From the NCBI GenBank assembly GCA_039939375.1, contig JBDVJO010000011.1, forward strand, positions 744,001 to 808,000: a stretch of 64,000 nucleotides of DNA, read 5' to 3'. The translations under genes and the position numbers were made by a program. This document shows, piece after piece, positions 59,740 through 64,000 of this stretch. How positions within the stretch are numbered: position 1 is the stretch's first letter; each line of letters begins with the position of its first letter. The notes below the pieces were generated by a model. It saw only the letters and a list, made by a program, of their open reading frames with translations, made no database searches and was not told the origin of the DNA. The stretch comes from Paracrocinitomix sp039939375 (GTDB lineage: Bacteria; Bacteroidota; Bacteroidia; Flavobacteriales_D; Crocinitomicaceae).

Positions 59740-62315
59740 AAGCAGTAAAATTTCTTTTTCTGATGTTATTGGGGTTGACAACAAATATGATTGTTGCACA
59801 AAACCCTACCTATTTAAATCCATCTAAGCATACCATTGCAAGAACAGATGTATTAGGTGTAGATCACTTAAATCATGACGCCATTGTATTAATTTCTGGT
59901 TTGACGCCGGGAAAAGAGATCACTGTGCCGGGTGACGATATTACCGCGGCGATTAAAAAGTTATGGGAACAAGATTTATTTGCTGATGTTGAAGTAGGGT
60001 ATACCAAAATTGACAATGTTACTGGCGATATCTTTCTATACATTAAACTGCAAGACAGACCCAAACTAACAGGGTATAAATTCACCGGTGACGTTTCTAA
60101 AAGTGATGCAGATAAAATCAGAGAAAGTATTGATTTATATAGAGGTAAAACTTTAACTGAATCTTTAAAAAGAAATACTGAAAATACGGTGAGAAGCTTT
60201 TATCAAGAGAAAGGTTTTTATAAAACGAAAGTGACCATTACAGAAATGATTGACACCAATGAGTTCAACTCAAGGGCTTTAGAAATTAACGTTGTCAAAG
60301 GGAATAGAATCAAAATTGAAGAGATTATTTTTCATAACAATGAAATTCCTAAAGATCCAGACAAATCAAAAATCGAAAATTTAAAAACTAAATTGTCTAC
60401 ATCAGATAGAGGATTGAGAAGAACAATGAAAGATACCAAGCAAAAAGGTATCATGCGAATATTCTCTCGATCTAAATTCAACAAAACAGCTTACGAAAGA
60501 GACAAGAAAGCAATCATTTATAAATACAATGAAGCAGGGTTAAGAGATGCGTATATCATCAAAGATTCAGTTTATGATATTGATGAAAAGCACATGGGAA
60601 TCGAAATCTGGATTGACAAAGGAGATGATTACTTTTTTGGAGACATTTCATGGGTTGGAAATACAAAGTACACCGCCGGACAATTGGACACCGTTTTAGG
60701 AATCAAAAAAGGGGAGCAATACGATAAGGCATTGTTGGATCAACGTTTATACATGAGTCAGGATGGAAGAGATATTACTTCTTTATACATGGATAGAGGT
60801 TACCTTTTCTTCAATTTACAAGCGGTTGAGATGAATATTGATGAAAACAATCATATCAACTACGAAATTAGAATCAATGAAGGAAAACAAGCAAGGGTTA
60901 AAAACATCTTCATTTACGGGAATACAAAAACAAATGACCACGTAATTTTAAGAGAGATTAGAACAAAGCCGGGTGACTTGTTTAACAGAAATGATATTAT
61001 CAGAACGCAGCGAGAATTGGCCAATCTAGGATACTTTGATCCAGAACAATTCAATGTTAATCCAATTCCAAATCCAGTAGATGGAACAGTGGATATTGAA
61101 TATTACGTGGTAGAGAAATCTTCAGATCAAATTGAATTATCAGGTGGATATGGTGCTAACCGACTAATTGGAACCTTAGGTTTGTCCTTTACCAACTTCT
61201 CAACGAAAAATTTCTTCAAAAAAGGAGCATGGCAACCATTACCAGCAGGAGATGGACAGCGTTTAAGTATTAGAGGTCAAACGTATGGTAGGGGATATCA
61301 ATCATATAACTTCTCATTTACTGAACCTTGGCTAGGAGGTAAAAAACCGACTTCATTCACCATGTTTATGTCACATTCATTAATCACGAATTCGGTGGCA
61401 AAAACAGATCCGACTTACCAGCAAACATCAATTACTTCAGTGGGTACTGGTTTAGGTTCTAGATTAAAATGGCCAGATGATTATTTCCAGATTTATGGAG
61501 AGTTGAATTATCAGTATTACGACTTAAGACAATCTAACTTTTTTGTGTTTTCAGATGGTTACTCAAACAATATTTCTTTAAAAGGAGTGTTAACTAGAAA
61601 CTCAATTGATCAACCCATTTATCCGAAAAATGGTTCAAAGTTCACTTTAACAGGAAAAGCAACTTTGCCTTATTCGGCCTTTGACGGAGTAGAAGATTAT
61701 TCTGTTTTAACTGATCAAGAAAGATATAAATATGCAGAGTATTATAAAATCAAGTTTACAGGAGAATGGTATGCACCACTTTCTAAAAACAAAAAATTGG
61801 TATTGCACCCTAAATTCGGATTCGGATTCTTGGGGGCATACAACCGTAGTAGAGGAATTTCACCATTTGAGCGTTTCTATCTTGGAGGATCAGGATTAAA
61901 CGGGACATGGCAATTTGACGGAAGAGAAATCATTTCATTGAGAGGTTATAACGGTCAATCTCCAGTTTCGCCAACAACAGGTGGAACAGTTATTGCAAAG
62001 TATTCTATGGAGTTGAGGTATCCGGTTTCACTGAATCCAAATGCAACCATTTACGGATTGTTATTTGCTGAAGCAGGAAACACTTACAATGGCTTTACAG
62101 ACTTTAACCCTTTCAACGTAAAAAGATCAGCCGGTGCGGGTGTAAGAATTTTCTTACCAATGTTCGGTATGTTAGGAGTAGATTTTGCTTGGGGATTCGA
62201 TCCACTTGATCCTGGAGCACAGGGTGTTGGTTCGGCAGATGACCCTGGAGCAACTCAAAAAGGCTACACTTTTGGTTTCTTCCCAATAATTGGAATGAAT
62301 ATTGGAGATTTATAA
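59736..62315 (+). CDS. bamA: Outer membrane assembly factor BamA
   Basis: The 859-residue Omp85 protein has a signal peptide (residues 1-21), five POTRA domains (about 25-410), including YKFTGDVSKSDADKIRESI and FIYGNTKTNDHVILREIR, and a C-terminal 16-strand barrel with RYPVSL and PIIGMNIGDL. It inserts beta-barrel proteins into the outer membrane. Position after uppS and before two skp genes is conserved in Bacteroidota. Confidence 0.96.
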   Translation: MKAVKFLFLMLLGLTTNMIVAQNPTYLNPSKHTIARTDVLGVDHLNHDAIVLISGLTPGKEITVPGDDITAAIKKLWEQDLFADVEVGYTKIDNVTGDIFLYIKLQDRPKLTGYKFTGDVSKSDADKIRESIDLYRGKTLTESLKRNTENTVRSFYQEKGFYKTKVTITEMIDTNEFNSRALEINVVKGNRIKIEEIIFHNNEIPKDPDKSKIENLKTKLSTSDRGLRRTMKDTKQKGIMRIFSRSKFNKTAYERDKKAIIYKYNEAGLRDAYIIKDSVYDIDEKHMGIEIWIDKGDDYFFGDISWVGNTKYTAGQLDTVLGIKKGEQYDKALLDQRLYMSQDGRDITSLYMDRGYLFFNLQAVEMNIDENNHINYEIRINEGKQARVKNIFIYGNTKTNDHVILREIRTKPGDLFNRNDIIRTQRELANLGYFDPEQFNVNPIPNPVDGTVDIEYYVVEKSSDQIELSGGYGANRLIGTLGLSFTNFSTKNFFKKGAWQPLPAGDGQRLSIRGQTYGRGYQSYNFSFTEPWLGGKKPTSFTMFMSHSLITNSVAKTDPTYQQTSITSVGTGLGSRLKWPDDYFQIYGELNYQYYDLRQSNFFVFSDGYSNNISLKGVLTRNSIDQPIYPKNGSKFTLTGKATLPYSAFDGVEDYSVLTDQERYKYAEYYKIKFTGEWYAPLSKNKKLVLHPKFGFGFLGAYNRSRGISPFERFYLGGSGLNGTWQFDGREIISLRGYNGQSPVSPTTGGTVIAKYSMELRYPVSLNPNATIYGLLFAEAGNTYNGFTDFNPFNVKRSAGAGVRIFLPMFGMLGVDFAWGFDPLDPGAQGVGSADDPGATQKGYTFGFFPIIGMNIGDL

Positions 62316-62348
62316 GTAGTAATCAATAAACAGTTCTGCGAATATTGT

Positions 62349-62356
62349 TAAATTTG
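62349..62356 (+). promoter_or_regulatory. -7 box before the first skp gene
   Basis: TAAATTTG matches TAnnTTTG and lies 17 nt before the ATG at 62374. It would give the skp genes a promoter of their own inside the bamA cluster. Confidence 0.55.
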
Positions 62357-62373
62357 CAGCCTTCTAAACAGAT

Positions 62374-62898
62374 ATGAAGAAAGTAATAGGAATATTAATC
62401 GTTTTAATGAGCTTCGCTACAGTAGCTTCAGCACAGCGATATGCGTATGTAGATACACGGTATATCTTAGAAAGTAATCCAGAGTATACCAAAGCACAAG
62501 AAGAGTTAAACAAGCTTTCTGAGCAATGGGTAAAAGAGGTAGAAGATAGATTTAACCAAGTGCAAACGAAAAGAAATGAGTTTGAAGCGGAGAAAATCTT
62601 ATTGCCAGAAGAGATTAAGAAACAACGATTAAAAGAAATAAATACCTTAGAAACGCAAGCAAAAGAATTGCAAAAAAAGCGTTTCGGAGTTGGTGGAGAC
62701 TTGTTCTCAACAAGAGAGCAATTAATTAAACCAATACAAGATCAAATTTTTAACGCCATCCAAAAAATAGCAGGTGAGCGTAATTTCGCCTTTGTTTTTG
62801 ACAAGGCAAATCAATCAAATTTACTCTACGCAGACCCTAAGTATGATATTAGCGATCAAGTACTTAGAGAAATGGGCATTAAAGTTGTAAAGAACTAA
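62374..62898 (+). CDS. OmpH/Skp periplasmic chaperone 1
   Basis: The 174-residue protein has a signal peptide ending ASAQ, then YAYVDTRYILESNPEY and a long charged coiled coil (residues 40-115), as in Skp. The C-terminal strand FAFVFDKANQSNLLYADPKYDIS closes the trimer base. It holds unfolded outer-membrane proteins for BamA. A second skp gene follows after 23 nt. Confidence 0.92.
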   Translation: MKKVIGILIVLMSFATVASAQRYAYVDTRYILESNPEYTKAQEELNKLSEQWVKEVEDRFNQVQTKRNEFEAEKILLPEEIKKQRLKEINTLETQAKELQKKRFGVGGDLFSTREQLIKPIQDQIFNAIQKIAGERNFAFVFDKANQSNLLYADPKYDISDQVLREMGIKVVKN

Positions 62899-62921
62899 GA
62901 GTAAAGACACAAACAAATAAA

Positions 62922-63464
62922 ATGAATATGAAAAAATCAATTATAATATTAATCGCTCTTTTAACGCTAGGATCATTTGGAGCGGTAGCACAAACTGCAA
63001 CTTTTGCTCACGTTCACAGCATTGAAGTTTTTGATACGATACAATCGTTTAAAGATTTACAGAAAGAACAAATGGAGATTCAAAAAAGATATGCAGACGT
63101 AGAAAAGAAAATCTACGCAGATCTTGAGAAAATCCAAAGAGAAGTTGAAATGGGTGGAGATACCTTAAGTCAAATTGAGTTTGCTTTGTATCAAGATGAT
63201 GCCAATAATAAACAATTGCAATTACAGAAAGTACAGCAAAGTACACAGCAATCAATGGATATCTTGACGCAAAGATCTTATAAGTTAGAAGAGATGTACA
63301 GAAAAGCTGTTGAAAAGGTAGCAAAAGCTGAAGGTGTAACTTATGTATTTGATGCTGATCAGCAAGTGATTTATGCTTCTGACAAAGGAAAAGATTTAAC
63401 AGATAAAGTAATGCAAGAATGTTTGAAAATGGATGCTGAAAATCCAGTTCACAGATATCCTTGA
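62922..63464 (+). CDS. OmpH/Skp periplasmic chaperone 2
   Basis: The 180-residue paralogue of the preceding protein has a signal peptide ending AVAQ, the core FAHVHSIEVFDTIQS and a coiled coil (residues 45-125), then VTYVFDADQQVIYASDKGKDLT. Tandem Skp genes are usual in this group and may serve different clients. A terminator follows. Confidence 0.92.
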   Translation: MNMKKSIIILIALLTLGSFGAVAQTATFAHVHSIEVFDTIQSFKDLQKEQMEIQKRYADVEKKIYADLEKIQREVEMGGDTLSQIEFALYQDDANNKQLQLQKVQQSTQQSMDILTQRSYKLEEMYRKAVEKVAKAEGVTYVFDADQQVIYASDKGKDLTDKVMQECLKMDAENPVHRYP

Positions 63465-63486
63465 TTCTAATCTTGAAAAAAAAATT

Positions 63487-63519
63487 AAAAGCCGATTCAA
63501 TTTTGAATCGGCTTTTTTT
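63487..63519 (+). terminator. Terminator of the bamA-skp cluster
   Basis: AAAAGCCGATTCAA pairs perfectly with TTGAATCGGCTTTT over a TT loop, followed by more T residues, 23 nt after the stop. Confidence 0.95.
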
Positions 63520-63592
63520 ATGCGATTAACTGCAAATAATAATTCCCTCAGCTTATTCAGAACCGATTGCACATTTTATTTCGGATTAATCT

Positions 63593-63600
63593 TAAATTTG
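63593..63600 (+). promoter_or_regulatory. -7 box of murI, 5 nt before ATG
   Basis: TAAATTTG matches TAnnTTTG and ends 5 nt before the ATG at 63606, implying a leaderless or near-leaderless transcript. Confidence 0.6.
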
Positions 63601-63605
63601 AGAAC

Positions 63606-64000
63606 ATGGAAAACAAACCAATCGGCATATTTGATTCTGGGGTAGGAGGACTTACAGTTGCTAAGGCAATCGCTCAGGCGCTTCCTAACGAACAAATCAT
63701 TTATTTTGGAGATACTGCGCACTTGCCTTATGGAGATAAGTCCAGAGAGTCTGTGAAAGCATATTCAAAAAGAATTACTGGTTTCTTATTGGCAAAAGGA
63801 TGTAAAGCGATAGTAATTGCCTGTAATACGGCTTCAGCTCATGCGTTTTCTGATTTGAAGAAGTTTTATCCAAAGGTGCCCATTATCAATGTAGTGAATC
63901 CTACTGTGAATTACTGTTGTGAAAAGTTTGATGCAGGAAAAATCGGCGTTATTGCGACAAAAGGAACCATAAAGTCGAGAATATATCCGAGAAAAATAGT
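63606..64000 (+). CDS. murI: Glutamate racemase, partial
   Basis: The visible 131 residues begin MENKPIGIFDSGVGGLTV, the racemase N-terminus with its catalytic-site Asp-Ser, and continue with YFGDTAHLPYGDKS and AIVIACNTASAHA, containing the first catalytic Cys. The second Cys lies beyond the window. It converts L-glutamate to D-glutamate for peptidoglycan. The gene ends the conserved run uppS-bamA-skp-skp-murI. Confidence 0.96.
   Translation, partial: MENKPIGIFDSGVGGLTVAKAIAQALPNEQIIYFGDTAHLPYGDKSRESVKAYSKRITGFLLAKGCKAIVIACNTASAHAFSDLKKFYPKVPIINVVNPTVNYCCEKFDAGKIGVIATKGTIKSRIYPRKI

Noticed and set aside
1..64000. tRNA, rRNA or riboswitch genes
   Set aside because: I looked in the larger gaps for cloverleaf or conserved RNA motifs and found none I could support by eye; a covariance-model scan would be needed to exclude them.

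Overview
The window is one chromosomal segment of a member of the Bacteroidota, most likely a marine or aquatic Flavobacteriales close to the Crocinitomicaceae/Cryomorphaceae (lineage inferred from gene content). Supporting signs are low GC, many promoters with the Bacteroidota -7 box TAnnTTTG, a protein with a type IX secretion tail, DUF4271 next to hemD, a DUF5916 outer-membrane protein, the atpD-atpC pair apart from other ATP synthase genes, the uppS-bamA-skp-skp-murI order, and a carotenoid cluster with an embedded sigma factor. Only the first gene (WD40-caspase) and the last (murI) are cut by the window edges.

Layout. 1-12.2 kb, minus strand: WD40-caspase protein, membrane glycosyltransferase plus FAD oxidoreductase, scoA/scoB split by a four-helix-bundle gene, PBP1A, hemD and DUF4271. 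12.2-23.6 kb, mixed strands: an acyl-CoA dehydrogenase resembling GcdH, a DUF5916 protein, a kelch/T9SS protein, DUF2797, mlaE-mlaF with a coiled-coil partner, DUF1684, a thioredoxin and gpsA. 23.7-31.3 kb, plus strand: a CarH/LitR-like MerR regulator, then an ECF sigma factor and a tightly coupled carotenoid operon (crtI, crtB, unknown gene, crtD, cruF, crtZ, lycopene cyclase). 31.3-33.3 kb: a tandem array of about 200-bp palindrome-bearing units around a RAYT transposase. 33.3-40.5 kb: membrane protein, MORN lipoprotein, LytTR regulator, TonB-dependent receptor, TPR-SpoIIE phosphatase. 40.5-43.6 kb, minus strand: Cys-rich mini-protein, SigZ-like sigma factor, archaemetzincin lipoprotein, small proteins and HutD. 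43.7-49.6 kb: methyltransferase, response regulator, and the SUF genes on the minus strand with a repeat or insertion in each gap. 49.9-64 kb: sdhCAB, glycosyltransferase, paired SpoIIAA-like genes, LRR protein, ribF, atpDC, uppS, bamA, two skp genes and murI.

The best regulatory find is in the carotenoid region. The operon promoter (TTTG-N19-TACATTTG) is flanked and overlapped by two identical inverted modules, TTGTTTAAC-N14-ATTAAACAA. The merR promoter carries two related half-sites, one at exactly the same offset from its -7 box. The MerR protein has the W-x9-EH signature of B12-dependent CarH photoreceptors, so light-controlled repression of itself and the operon is a testable model. The most active DNA is the RAYT array, which duplicated 48 bp including the 3' end of the cyclase gene. 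Two four-helix-bundle genes, each between inverted short-unit repeats, sit inside the sco and suf operons. Heptamer repeat tracts with a conserved core and variable positions recur in three intergenic gaps.
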